6,774 nucleotides of DNA, from assembly GCA_045606045.1 (NCBI GenBank), contig JAZURE010000025.1, forward strand, positions 1-6,774, read 5' to 3'. The notes under the pieces are model-generated. The model did not search any database, had not been told where the DNA came from, and was given only the letters and a program-made list of their open reading frames with translations. Below are positions 1 through 6,741 of this stretch, in pieces; the stretch's first letter is position 1, and every line of letters starts with the position of its first letter. The position numbers were made by a program, and so were the translations under genes. The stretch comes from RGIG8748 sp045606045. Its GTDB lineage: Bacteria > Bacillota > Clostridia > UMGS1810.

Positions 1-2078
1 CTTCTGCGCACGAGGTCTGCTCTGCCCATGGAATACCCTGCAAGTTTGCGCACTATCTGCATAACCTGCTCCTGGTATATTATAGTTCCGTAGGTGGACT
101 TAAGTATAGGTTCTAACGCAGGGTGTATATATTTTATCCCATCGGGGTTATGCACATTTTTAAGAAATGCGGGTATCTGCTCCATGGGACCTGGTCTGTA
201 GATACTTGTGGTGGCTATGATATCCTCTAACCTGCGTGGCTTGAATTTACGCATAAATGCCTTAAGACCGGGGTTTTCAAGCTGGAATACTCCGTCTGTA
301 TCGCCCTTTTGTATAAGGCTGAAAGTGTTCTTATCGTTATAATCGAGATTGTCCACATCTATACGGATGCCCTGTGTTTTTTCTATCAGTTTTACGGTGT
401 TGTCTATTATGGTGAGGTTTCTAAGACCCAGAAAGTCCATCTTAAGAAGTCCTATCTTCTCTAATGCACCCATGGGATACTGGGTAATAAGCCCCCTATC
501 GCTCGTCTGAACAGGTACATAGCTTGTAAGCTCATCATCTGCTATTACAACACCTGCGGCATGGGTTGAGGCATGGCGCACAAGTCCCTCTATCTTCATG
601 GCTATATCTATGAGCTTTTTTACATTTACATCCGTTTCGTAGAGCTTCTTAAGGTTAGGCTCTGTTTTCAATGCATCCGATATCTTTATGTGAAGCCTTT
701 CAGGTATGGATTTGGCTACCTTGTCCACCGTGACAGGCTCTATCGCAAGCACTCTGCCCACATCCCTTACCGCCGCACGCGCCGCCATGGTACCAAAGGT
801 TATTATACCTGCCACTCGGTTTTTGCCGTACTTATCTGTTACATAGTCCTTTACCTCATCGCGCCTTTCGTTGCATATATCTATGTCTATATCGGGCATG
901 CTTACACGCTCGGGGTTTAAAAATCTCTCGAAAAGCAGGTCGTACTTTATAGGGTCGACCTCTGTGATATTTAAGGTATATGCCACTATGCTTCCTGCGG
1001 CACTTCCTCTGCCGGGGCCTATAGGTATGGCACTATCCTTTGCAAATTTTATAAAATCCCATACTATAAGAAAGTAGTCCGTATAGCCCATGGAATTTAT
1101 GGTATTGAGTTCATAATCTATGCGCTTTAATATATCTTCCGTTACCTCTTTGTATTTGCGGTGCGCTCCGTCTATACAAAGCTCCCTTAAATACTGCTCG
1201 TGACTTAAGGAAGTATTAATGCTTATTTTGGGAAGATGAATAGTGTTGAAATCCAATTCCAGATTGCACATTTGTGCTATTTTTTGAGTGTTTCTAACTG
1301 CATGAGGCACATCCGAAAAGGCATCATACATCTCCTCGGCACTCTTTAGGTAAAATTCCTCACCGAAGAATTTGAGTCTGTCGGTATCGTGTATCTTCCT
1401 GCCTGTCTGAATACAAGTAAGGACATCCTGAACAAGGCTGTCCTCTCTTTGTATATAGTGGACATCGTTTGTGGCAACAAGCTCAATTCCCGTTTCATTA
1501 GAGAGTCTTATTGCACCCTCGCGGACTGCATCCTCCTCAATCATACCGTGATTCTGAATCTCCAGATAGAAGTTGCCGTCACCAAAGATTTCGTTTAATT
1601 CCAATGCTCTCTTTTTGGCAAGCTCATAGTTGCCCGAATAAAGAGCCATATTCACCTCGCCCTTGAGGCACGCTGAAAGAGCTACAAGTCCTCCCGAATA
1701 CTGTCTCAAAAGCTCCTTGTCCACACGCGGTTTATAGTAGTATCCGTCTTGAAATGCCAGAGACACCAGATTCATAAGGTTTTTATAGCCTTCCGCGCTT
1801 TTGCACAACAAAACAAGGTGTCCGTAATCGGAATCGGCTCCGTGCACCTTGGAAAATCTGCTGTTTGGTGCAGTATAAACCTCGCATCCAATGATGGGTT
1901 TGATGCCTTGTTTGATACATTCATCATAGAATTCCACCGCACCATACATGACACCGTGGTCGGTGATTGCAAGCGAGTCGAATCCAAGAAGAGATGCCCT
2001 CTTCACAAGCTCATCTATACGCGATGTACCGTCGAGCAGACTATACTGTGTATGAACATGTAGGTGGGTAAAAGGCAT
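1..2078 (-). CDS. dnaE: DNA polymerase III subunit alpha (DnaE), 3' end cut by the window edge
   Basis: Template-directed DNA synthesis at the replication fork; in Firmicutes this enzyme usually extends lagging-strand primers beside PolC (family knowledge). The ATG at 2078 opens on MPFTHLHVHTQYSLLDG, the standard N-terminus, and 692 codons are open to the edge; complete DnaE is about 1,100-1,200 aa, so the fingers, beta-binding, OB and tau-binding parts lie outside. The N-terminal PHP domain keeps its metal-binding motifs (HLHVH, ITDHG, GCEVY, ATNDVHY), unlike the degenerate E. coli domain, so it may proofread. The palm shows GRGS (356-359), PDIDID with Asp396 and Asp398, and KMDFLGLR with Asp548, which together form the catalytic triad. 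The visible end, STYGTIIYQEQVMQI then AGYSMGRADLVRR, is typical DnaE. The start lies 2 nt after the whiA stop with no clear SD, suggesting translational coupling. Confidence 0.97.
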   Translation of the reverse strand, partial: MPFTHLHVHTQYSLLDGTSRIDELVKRASLLGFDSLAITDHGVMYGAVEFYDECIKQGIKPIIGCEVYTAPNSRFSKVHGADSDYGHLVLLCKSAEGYKNLMNLVSLAFQDGYYYKPRVDKELLRQYSGGLVALSACLKGEVNMALYSGNYELAKKRALELNEIFGDGNFYLEIQNHGMIEEDAVREGAIRLSNETGIELVATNDVHYIQREDSLVQDVLTCIQTGRKIHDTDRLKFFGEEFYLKSAEEMYDAFSDVPHAVRNTQKIAQMCNLELDFNTIHLPKISINTSLSHEQYLRELCIDGAHRKYKEVTEDILKRIDYELNTINSMGYTDYFLIVWDFIKFAKDSAIPIGPGRGSAAGSIVAYTLNITEVDPIKYDLLFERFLNPERVSMPDIDIDICNERRDEVKDYVTDKYGKNRVAGIITFGTMAARAAVRDVGRVLAIEPVTVDKVAKSIPERLHIKISDALKTEPNLKKLYETDVNVKKLIDIAMKIEGLVRHASTHAAGVVIADDELTSYVPVQTSDRGLITQYPMGALEKIGLLKMDFLGLRNLTIIDNTVKLIEKTQGIRIDVDNLDYNDKNTFSLIQKGDTDGVFQLENPGLKAFMRKFKPRRLEDIIATTSIYRPGPMEQIPAFLKNVHNPDGIKYIHPALEPILKSTYGTIIYQEQVMQIVRKLAGYSMGRADLVRR

Positions 2079-2080
2079 TT

Positions 2081-3010
2081 TTAACACTTTTCAGCTATCT
2101 CCTGAATTTTACGAAGTCTGTGGTTTACTCCCGATTTGCCAAGCGGGGGGTCGAGCATTTCGCCAAGCTCCTTTAAAGAGTGCTCCCTGTATTCGAGCCT
2201 CAGGCGTGCTACCTCCTTAAGACTTTGAGGCAAACTTTCAAATTTGCCCGCATCTATAATCTTATTTATCGCATTTACCTGTTCCACGGAAGCATCCACC
2301 ATTTTTTGCAGGTTTGCCGCCTCACAGTTCATGGTGCGGTTTACATTGTTTCTTATTTCCTTAAGTATCTTTGCATTGTGGAAGTCCATAAGCACCTTGT
2401 AGGCACCCATGAGGGTAAGTATATCTGCAATTTCCTCGCTGTTTTTAAAGTATATCACCATATTGCCCGACCTTACCACAACCCTCGGATTTACGCCCAT
2501 GGATTTCATAACAACATACAAATCGTTGTGCAGTCCGTAGCTTGGTGTGGCAAACTCCATATGATACTTCTTCTCAGGGCTCATAACGGTGCCCGAGGTA
2601 AGAAATACGCCTCTTAAAAAGGCTTTTTGTCTGGCACTTTTGTTTATGTATTCTGTATTTATCCTAAATGAGCTTAAGTAATTAACATCAGACGGTCTCT
2701 CTATAAACCCAAGCGCTATCATGAGGGTAATTGCCTCGTCGTTGTCCGTGCACACAGTATAGGTAGCTTTACCACCCGCCGACTTTGTTATCTTTACCTT
2801 GGAAATTACTCCCACGGTATCCTTGGTAAGCTGATATATTCTTCGTGCTGTCTTAGGATTTTCGGTAACAACGGTAAGGCTTAATACTCCCTTTTCCCGT
2901 CTTAATCTGCCCCCGAATGCAACACAGCCCATAAGCTCGCACAAAGATGCCGAGGTAGAAACATTTTTTATTTTAACAAGCTCATTTTTCGTGTCTTGCG
3001 AAAATGACAT
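2081..3010 (-). CDS. whiA: WhiA, sporulation/division-associated DNA-binding protein
   Basis: WhiA is a DNA-binding protein: in Streptomyces it activates sporulation septation genes with WhiB, and in Bacillus it affects division and chromosome segregation without being a classical regulator (family knowledge). The product is 309 aa, about the usual length. Residues 1 to about 210 form the degenerate LAGLIDADG homing-endonuclease-like part, with the hallmark FLRGVFLTSGTV (131-142) followed by PEKKYHMEF. MNCEAANLQKMVDAS (227-241) matches the conserved linker. The C-terminal helix-turn-helix lies at about 277-302 (HSLKELGEMLDPPLGKSG then NHRLRKI). The ATG directly follows the murB stop codon with no gap. 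Its SD, AGGAG at 3019-3023, sits inside the last murB codons with 8-nt spacing, so the two are translationally linked. The rapZ and glmR genes usually next to whiA are absent here. Confidence 0.97.
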   Translation of the reverse strand: MSFSQDTKNELVKIKNVSTSASLCELMGCVAFGGRLRREKGVLSLTVVTENPKTARRIYQLTKDTVGVISKVKITKSAGGKATYTVCTDNDEAITLMIALGFIERPSDVNYLSSFRINTEYINKSARQKAFLRGVFLTSGTVMSPEKKYHMEFATPSYGLHNDLYVVMKSMGVNPRVVVRSGNMVIYFKNSEEIADILTLMGAYKVLMDFHNAKILKEIRNNVNRTMNCEAANLQKMVDASVEQVNAINKIIDAGKFESLPQSLKEVARLRLEYREHSLKELGEMLDPPLGKSGVNHRLRKIQEIAEKC

Positions 3011-3865
3011 TTAGAATTCTCCTATAAATCTTATTTCGGGCTCCAATTCCACTCCGAATTTATCGTACACTATGCGCTTAACATCGCCTATGAGTTTATA
3101 CACATCCGAGCTTTTCGCATTGTCATAATTCACAACAAAGCCTGTATGCTTTTCCGATACCATGGCTCCGCCTACTCTGTAGCCGCGAAGTCCCGCATCA
3201 TCGATAAGCTTTGCTGCAAAGTAACCCTCGGGTCTTTTAAAGGTGCTTCCTGCACTGGGATATTCGAGAGGTTGTTTTTCTCTGCGTTTTGCGTTTAATT
3301 CGCGTGTATAACTGTTTATCTTTTCGGCATCTCCCTCTTTTAAGGAAATAACAGATTTAAGTACCACATCGTCTTTTGTAAATATGCTTTTGCGATACGA
3401 AAAACCATGCTCATCGCCTACGGCAGTCTTAACCGTACCGTCCGAGGAAAGATAGGTAGTTTCTGTAACAACATCCTTCAGCTCACCGCCGTATGCACCT
3501 GCATTCATAACCACAGCTCCGCCAAGGCTTCCGGGTATGCCCGAAGCAAATTCAAAGCCTTCCAGACTGTGCGCCCTTGCAACTGATGCCACCGAGGACA
3601 AAAGTGCTCCCGCCATAGCATGAATCTCTGTACCGCATACCGTAATATCCGACATGCTTTTGCCGATGCACACAACCGTACCGTCAAACCCATTATCCGA
3701 CACAAGAAGATTTGAGCCGTTTCCTATGACGATGAAATTCTCTCCTGCTCTTCTTAAGGCATTTACCACATCTACTGCCTCATCCTCGGAGGACGGAAGA
3801 ACAAAATACCTTGCGTTTCCGCCGAGCTTGAAGCTTGTATGGAGACTTAAGGGTTCATTTTGCAA
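3011..3865 (-). CDS. murB: UDP-N-acetylenolpyruvoylglucosamine reductase (MurB); true start may lie upstream at 3913
   Basis: FAD- and NADPH-dependent reduction of UDP-GlcNAc-enolpyruvate to UDP-MurNAc, the second committed step of peptidoglycan precursor synthesis, in the cytoplasm. Numbered from the TTG at 3865 (284 aa): FAD-binding segments VIGNGSNLLVSDNGF (46-60) and GFEFASGIPGSLGGA with VVMNAGAYGGE (103-128); Tyr157-Arg158 of YRKSIF; the proton-donor Ser217 in SAGSTFKRPEG; and Glu277 in EPEIRFIG. The short type II form is indicated by the absence of the E. coli-type insertion. TTG at 3865 is the first canonical start, with AAAGGA (3873-3878) 7 nt upstream. However, the frame stays open upstream through IETLNILTEFIPKENIL, which resembles a normal MurB N-terminus and would give about 300 aa from an ATA at 3913 (see findings). 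The stop abuts the whiA ATG. Function is near certain; the start is not. Confidence 0.95.
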   Translation of the reverse strand: MQNEPLSLHTSFKLGGNARYFVLPSSEDEAVDVVNALRRAGENFIVIGNGSNLLVSDNGFDGTVVCIGKSMSDITVCGTEIHAMAGALLSSVASVARAHSLEGFEFASGIPGSLGGAVVMNAGAYGGELKDVVTETTYLSSDGTVKTAVGDEHGFSYRKSIFTKDDVVLKSVISLKEGDAEKINSYTRELNAKRREKQPLEYPSAGSTFKRPEGYFAAKLIDDAGLRGYRVGGAMVSEKHTGFVVNYDNAKSSDVYKLIGDVKRIVYDKFGVELEPEIRFIGEF

Positions 3866-3918
3866 TATATTTTCCTTTGGTATAAACTCGGTTAATATGT
3901 TTAAAGTCTCTATTTTGA

Positions 3919-4869
3919 TTAGCTCCTTCCCAAAAATGCGGCACCGATTATTCCTGCATCGTTGCCGAGCTTGGCTATGACAATCCTGCTCGGCTCGGAA
4001 AAGCCTACTCCGTAATGGTTTTTTTCCACATAGTCCTTTACGGGACTGAGAAGTTCCTCGCCCGCGCGGCTTACTCCGCCTCCTATGGCAATAACTTCGG
4101 GTCGGAAAATATTTACTATATTTACAACGCCCTGTGCCACATACTCACAGTATTTATCAGTAACAGCTTTTGCCGAGGGGTCTCCCGCTTTGGATGCTTC
4201 CCATATGAGTTTACCGTTCAGAACACCGCCGTTTTGCTCCTTGTATTTAAAAAGCATAGAAGTTTTATTCTCTTCTGCGGCTTTATTTGCCTGCTGTACA
4301 AGTGCAGTTGCCGATGCATACGCTTCCCAGCATCCGCATCTTCCGCAAGAGCACTTTTCGCCGTTCATATCTATAACCATATGGCCGATTTCTCCGCCAC
4401 CGCCGTTACAACCCGAAAAGAGCTTGCCTCCGATTACTATTCCGCCCCCTACACCCGTACCGAGAGTTACTGCCACAAAATCCTTTATACCCTCCTCGCC
4501 CAGAGCAAAGAATTCTCCCAAAGCAGCACAGTTGGCATCGTTGTCGATGTATACATCCTTTGAAATGTGCTTTTGAAATTCTTCTACAAGAGGTGCATTC
4601 TTTAAATCTATATTGTTGGTGTACACCACAACCCCCGAGGTGTTGTCTACGGTACCGGGTATACCCATGCCTATTGATATGACATCTTCCATATTTATGC
4701 CTGCGCCTTCTGTAAGCTCATGGCACAAATCGGCAATACTCTTTGCAAGACCCGAGCATCCCGCTTTGGGGTCTGTAAGAACAGAGGATTTGTATATGAT
4801 ATCACCGTTTGGTGTAACAACTCCGCCTTTTATTGTAGTACCGCCTACATCTACTCCTATATAATACAT
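3919..4869 (-). CDS. glk: ROK-family glucokinase
   Basis: ATP-dependent phosphorylation of glucose to glucose-6-phosphate in the cytoplasm; related ROK kinases act on N-acetylglucosamine or N-acetylmannosamine, so the exact sugar is inferred. The 316-aa length is normal. Visible features: the N-terminal phosphate loop IGVDVGGTTIKGG (4-16); IDNDANCAALGE (108-119) with the likely catalytic Asp111; LGTGVGGGIVIGGKL (136-150); GGGGEIGHM (156-164) with sugar-binding Glu160 and His163; and the ROK zinc motif CSCGRCGCWE (173-182) with Cys173, Cys175 and Cys180 as ligands beside His163. A second glycine-rich segment, IAIGGGVS, precedes the C-terminus. There is no N-terminal HTH, which separates it from ROK repressors such as NagC and XylR. 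The ATG follows GGAGGA at 4875-4880. It lies 17 nt after hprK, consistent with a joint role in sugar metabolism. Confidence 0.95.
   Translation of the reverse strand: MYYIGVDVGGTTIKGGVVTPNGDIIYKSSVLTDPKAGCSGLAKSIADLCHELTEGAGINMEDVISIGMGIPGTVDNTSGVVVYTNNIDLKNAPLVEEFQKHISKDVYIDNDANCAALGEFFALGEEGIKDFVAVTLGTGVGGGIVIGGKLFSGCNGGGGEIGHMVIDMNGEKCSCGRCGCWEAYASATALVQQANKAAEENKTSMLFKYKEQNGGVLNGKLIWEASKAGDPSAKAVTDKYCEYVAQGVVNIVNIFRPEVIAIGGGVSRAGEELLSPVKDYVEKNHYGVGFSEPSRIVIAKLGNDAGIIGAAFLGRS
3923..3927 (-). promoter_or_regulatory. SD-like AGGAG at the glk/murB junction
   Basis: AGGAG lies within the last two glk codons before the stop. It is 9 nt before an in-frame ATA at 3913 and about 57 nt before the TTG at 3865. 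It suggests translation of murB begins near the glk stop, although the bases also encode the glk C-terminal Arg-Ser. Confidence 0.5.
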
Positions 4870-4886
4870 TGTGTTCCTCCGGATTT

Positions 4887-5831
4887 TTATTTTTGCGCAC
4901 CCATCTTCATTTCGTTCATAAGTCTTTCGTTGAGTGCCTCTGCCGCATTATAGCCCATCCTCTTCTGACGGTGGTTTATCGCCGCAACCTCTATTACAAC
5001 GGCAAGGTTTCTGCCCGGCTTTACAGGGATTGTGAGCGAGGGTATCTTAATACCCAAAAGCTCTGTGTATTCCGTTGTAAGACCAAGACGGTCATATTGC
5101 TTTTTATCCTGCCAGATTTCCAAATTTATTATAAGGTCAATCTTTTCCATATTTTTGACAGCACCGACACCGAATACATTTTTGACATCGATTATGCCGA
5201 TACCACGAAGCTCTATAAAGTGCCTTATGATATCGGGGGCGCTTCCCAAAAGGGACTTGTCGGAAACTCTCTTTATCTCTACGGCATCGTCTGCTACAAG
5301 CCTGTGTCCTCTCTTTACAAGCTCCACCGCCGTCTCGCTCTTACCCACACCGCTGTCTCCCAAAAGAAGTACACCCTCACCATGCACCTCCACAAGAACT
5401 CCGTGAGTGGTAATTCTTGGAGCAAGCTCGATATTTAAAAATGCTATAAGAGCACTTATAAAGCGCGAGGTGGACATATGCGTGCGGAAAAGAGGGGTGT
5501 TGTATTTCTCTGCAAGATTTTTCATAATGTCCGAAATCTCTATATCTCTTGTAACTATAACGCAAGGCACTTCTTTTTTGAAAAAGTTTTCCAGTGCAGT
5601 TGCCTCCGCCTCATCTGAAATATGCCTTAAATATGAGGTTTCTACCATTCCTATAACCTGAATTCGAGTGTTGTCAAAATACTCAAAAAAACCCGTCATC
5701 TGAAGACTCGGTCGGTTGACCTCGTTGTTGCATACGAGTACCTTATCCATATTTTCTGACTCATACACGATTTCTAAATTAAATTCTTTTATAATTTTGG
5801 TAAGCTCTACAGTAAATTTCTGACTGTCCAT
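4887..5831 (-). CDS. hprK: HPr kinase/phosphorylase (HprK)
   Basis: Bifunctional enzyme that phosphorylates HPr on Ser46 when glycolytic intermediates are high and removes the phosphate when inorganic phosphate is high. It thereby controls CcpA-dependent carbon catabolite repression and PTS uptake (family knowledge). Numbered from the ATG at 5831 (314 aa): an N-terminal domain to about residue 130; His143 in the THGVLVEVHG segment; the P-loop GDSGVGKSE (158-166) with Lys164; HRLVADDAV (176-184) with Asp181-Asp182; the HprK signature IELRGIGIIDV then FGVGAV (206-224); and the C-terminal MGYNAAEALNERL. A GTG at 5840 would add three residues, but it overlaps the SD GAGG (5840-5843), which is ideally placed 8 nt before the ATG at 5831, so the ATG is preferred. 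It is the first gene of the minus-strand run, with a sigma-A-like promoter upstream. Confidence 0.97.
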   Translation of the reverse strand: MDSQKFTVELTKIIKEFNLEIVYESENMDKVLVCNNEVNRPSLQMTGFFEYFDNTRIQVIGMVETSYLRHISDEAEATALENFFKKEVPCVIVTRDIEISDIMKNLAEKYNTPLFRTHMSTSRFISALIAFLNIELAPRITTHGVLVEVHGEGVLLLGDSGVGKSETAVELVKRGHRLVADDAVEIKRVSDKSLLGSAPDIIRHFIELRGIGIIDVKNVFGVGAVKNMEKIDLIINLEIWQDKKQYDRLGLTTEYTELLGIKIPSLTIPVKPGRNLAVVIEVAAINHRQKRMGYNAAEALNERLMNEMKMGAQK

Positions 5832-5839
5832 TATATTCA

Positions 5840-5843
5840 CCTC
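5840..5843 (-). promoter_or_regulatory. Ribosome binding site that sets the hprK start
   Basis: GAGG on the minus strand is 8 nt before the ATG at 5831. The alternative GTG start at 5840 overlaps this SD and has no SD of its own. Confidence 0.7.
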
Positions 5844-5875
5844 AGTTTATTAATTAGACATATTTTATCATACTA

Positions 5876-5904
5876 AGCATAACACAATACTTAAAATAAA
5901 TCAA
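5876..5904 (-). promoter_or_regulatory. Sigma-A-like promoter for the hprK run
   Basis: On the minus strand, -35 TTGATT (5899-5904) and -10 TATGCT (5876-5881) are separated by 17 nt. A TG one base before the -10 gives an extended -10. It lies about 45 nt upstream of the hprK start. A competing -10 (TATGAT) occurs a few bases downstream but with a poorer -35. No CcpA-type cre site was found here. Confidence 0.55.
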
Positions 5905-5938
5905 TACAATAAACGCAAAAGGAAATCTTAATTTTTTG

Positions 5939-5967
5939 TTGCTTTTTGTATTGTGAAATGGTATAAT
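5939..5967 (+). promoter_or_regulatory. Sigma-A-like promoter for the DUF1836 gene
   Basis: A consensus -10 TATAAT at 5962-5967 follows TTGCTT (5939-5944) by 17 nt. A second perfect TATAAT at 5970-5975 can pair with TTGTAT (5946-5951) at 18 nt. From the first box, transcription would start near 5974 and give a short leader holding the SD; from the second it would start about 8 nt further on, close to the SD. Confidence 0.6.
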
Positions 5968-5980
5968 TGTATAATCATAA

Positions 5981-5988
5981 AGGAGAGG
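5981..5988 (+). promoter_or_regulatory. Ribosome binding site that sets the DUF1836 start
   Basis: AGGAGAGG lies 11 nt before the ATG at 6000. It places the start there rather than at the upstream in-frame TTG at 5967, which has no SD and lies in the -10 region. Confidence 0.75.
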
Positions 5989-5999
5989 GTGTTACGTTT

Positions 6000-6581
6000 A
6001 TGGGCTATTCCAGAGAAGAATTTGCAAAGCATATGCAGGATTGGAATACACTTTTAAATACTCACAAGCTTCCCTCGTGGGATGAGCTTCCGTCTATAGA
6101 TTTATACATGGATCAGGTGATTGTACTTATGAATCAGTACTTAAGCGACTATGTACCATGTGCGAAAGATGCAAATCAGACCATAACACCCCCAATGATA
6201 AATAACTATGTTAAGCTCAAGGTAATGCCTGCACCTGTGAAGAAGAAATATTCACGCTCCCACATAGCATACCTTATAATGCTATGCTCGCTAAAGCATG
6301 CCCTTAGCATACCCACCATGCAGAAAATCATACCATTGTACGAGGATATACAGCGTATAAAAGAGCTTTACGAGGTATTTTGCAACAATCAGCACAAGGC
6401 ATTTGCATACATAACCGAAAAGGTGTGCGCGGTAACAGACCCACTCCTTAAAGAAGCCGACAGCAACCCCAACAGAATGTATGACCTTGCCATGCAAATA
6501 TCCGTAAGTGCAAATGTATTTAAAATGCTCTCCGAGGATGTCGCATCCATACAGCATATAGAAGAAACAGATGAAAAATAA
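6000..6581 (+). CDS. DUF1836 family protein, probable MerR-like DNA-binding protein
   Basis: No function is established for this family. The product is 193 aa from the ATG at 6000, which follows a purine-rich SD (AGGAGAGG, 5981-5988) by 11 nt. An in-frame TTG at 5967 overlaps the promoter -10 box and is unlikely to be used. The DUF1836 core is clear: LPSIDLYMDQVIVLMNQYLS (30-49), then ITPPMINNYVKLKVMPAPVK (62-81) and KKYSRSHIAYLIMLCSLK (82-99). This is the pattern of a MerR-like winged helix in which Met-Ile-Asn-Asn-Tyr marks the recognition-helix region. The C-terminal half (about 100-193) looks helical and may serve for dimerisation or effector binding. There is no signal peptide or membrane segment. 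The gene is divergent from hprK, so control of its own promoter or the hprK promoter is possible, but that is inference from position only. Confidence 0.85.
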   Translation: MGYSREEFAKHMQDWNTLLNTHKLPSWDELPSIDLYMDQVIVLMNQYLSDYVPCAKDANQTITPPMINNYVKLKVMPAPVKKKYSRSHIAYLIMLCSLKHALSIPTMQKIIPLYEDIQRIKELYEVFCNNQHKAFAYITEKVCAVTDPLLKEADSNPNRMYDLAMQISVSANVFKMLSEDVASIQHIEETDEK

Positions 6582-6600
6582 TTTTTTTTGAATTTAGGTA

Positions 6601-6629
6601 TGGACAAACCCGTTTTTTTGTGTTATACT
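6601..6629 (+). promoter_or_regulatory. Promoter of the tRNA-Thr gene
   Basis: -35 TGGACA (6601-6606, five of six matches to TTGACA) and -10 TATACT (6624-6629) are separated by 17 nt. A TG at 6621-6622 makes an extended -10. The predicted start is about 10 nt before the mature tRNA 5' end. The tRNA is therefore transcribed separately from the DUF1836 gene, whose stop is 19 nt before the -35. Confidence 0.7.
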
Positions 6630-6644
6630 AATTAACGTTGTGAT

Positions 6645-6720
<76 letters not shown>

Positions 6721-6741
6721 TAAGAAAAACCGCTCAAAACC

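Noticed and set aside
573..920. Plus-strand open frame of 115 codons
   Set aside because: It lies antisense within dnaE, across codons for the conserved polymerase core; no recognisable protein and no SD.
2180..2617. Plus-strand open frame of 145 codons
   Set aside because: Antisense shadow of whiA, whose own translation is clearly conserved.
4015..4576. Two long overlapping plus-strand open frames
   Set aside because: Both are antisense to the ROK kinase motifs; compositionally odd proteins with no family resemblance.
4869..5438. Plus-strand open frame of 189 codons
   Set aside because: Antisense to hprK, including its P-loop and signature; no promoter or SD visible.
5841..5999. CcpA cre site in the hprK promoter region
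   Set aside because: No segment matches the cre consensus around a central CG on either strand well enough.
6579..6600. T-run after the DUF1836 stop as a rho-independent terminator
   Set aside because: Eight T residues follow the stop codon, but there is no GC-rich stem before them.
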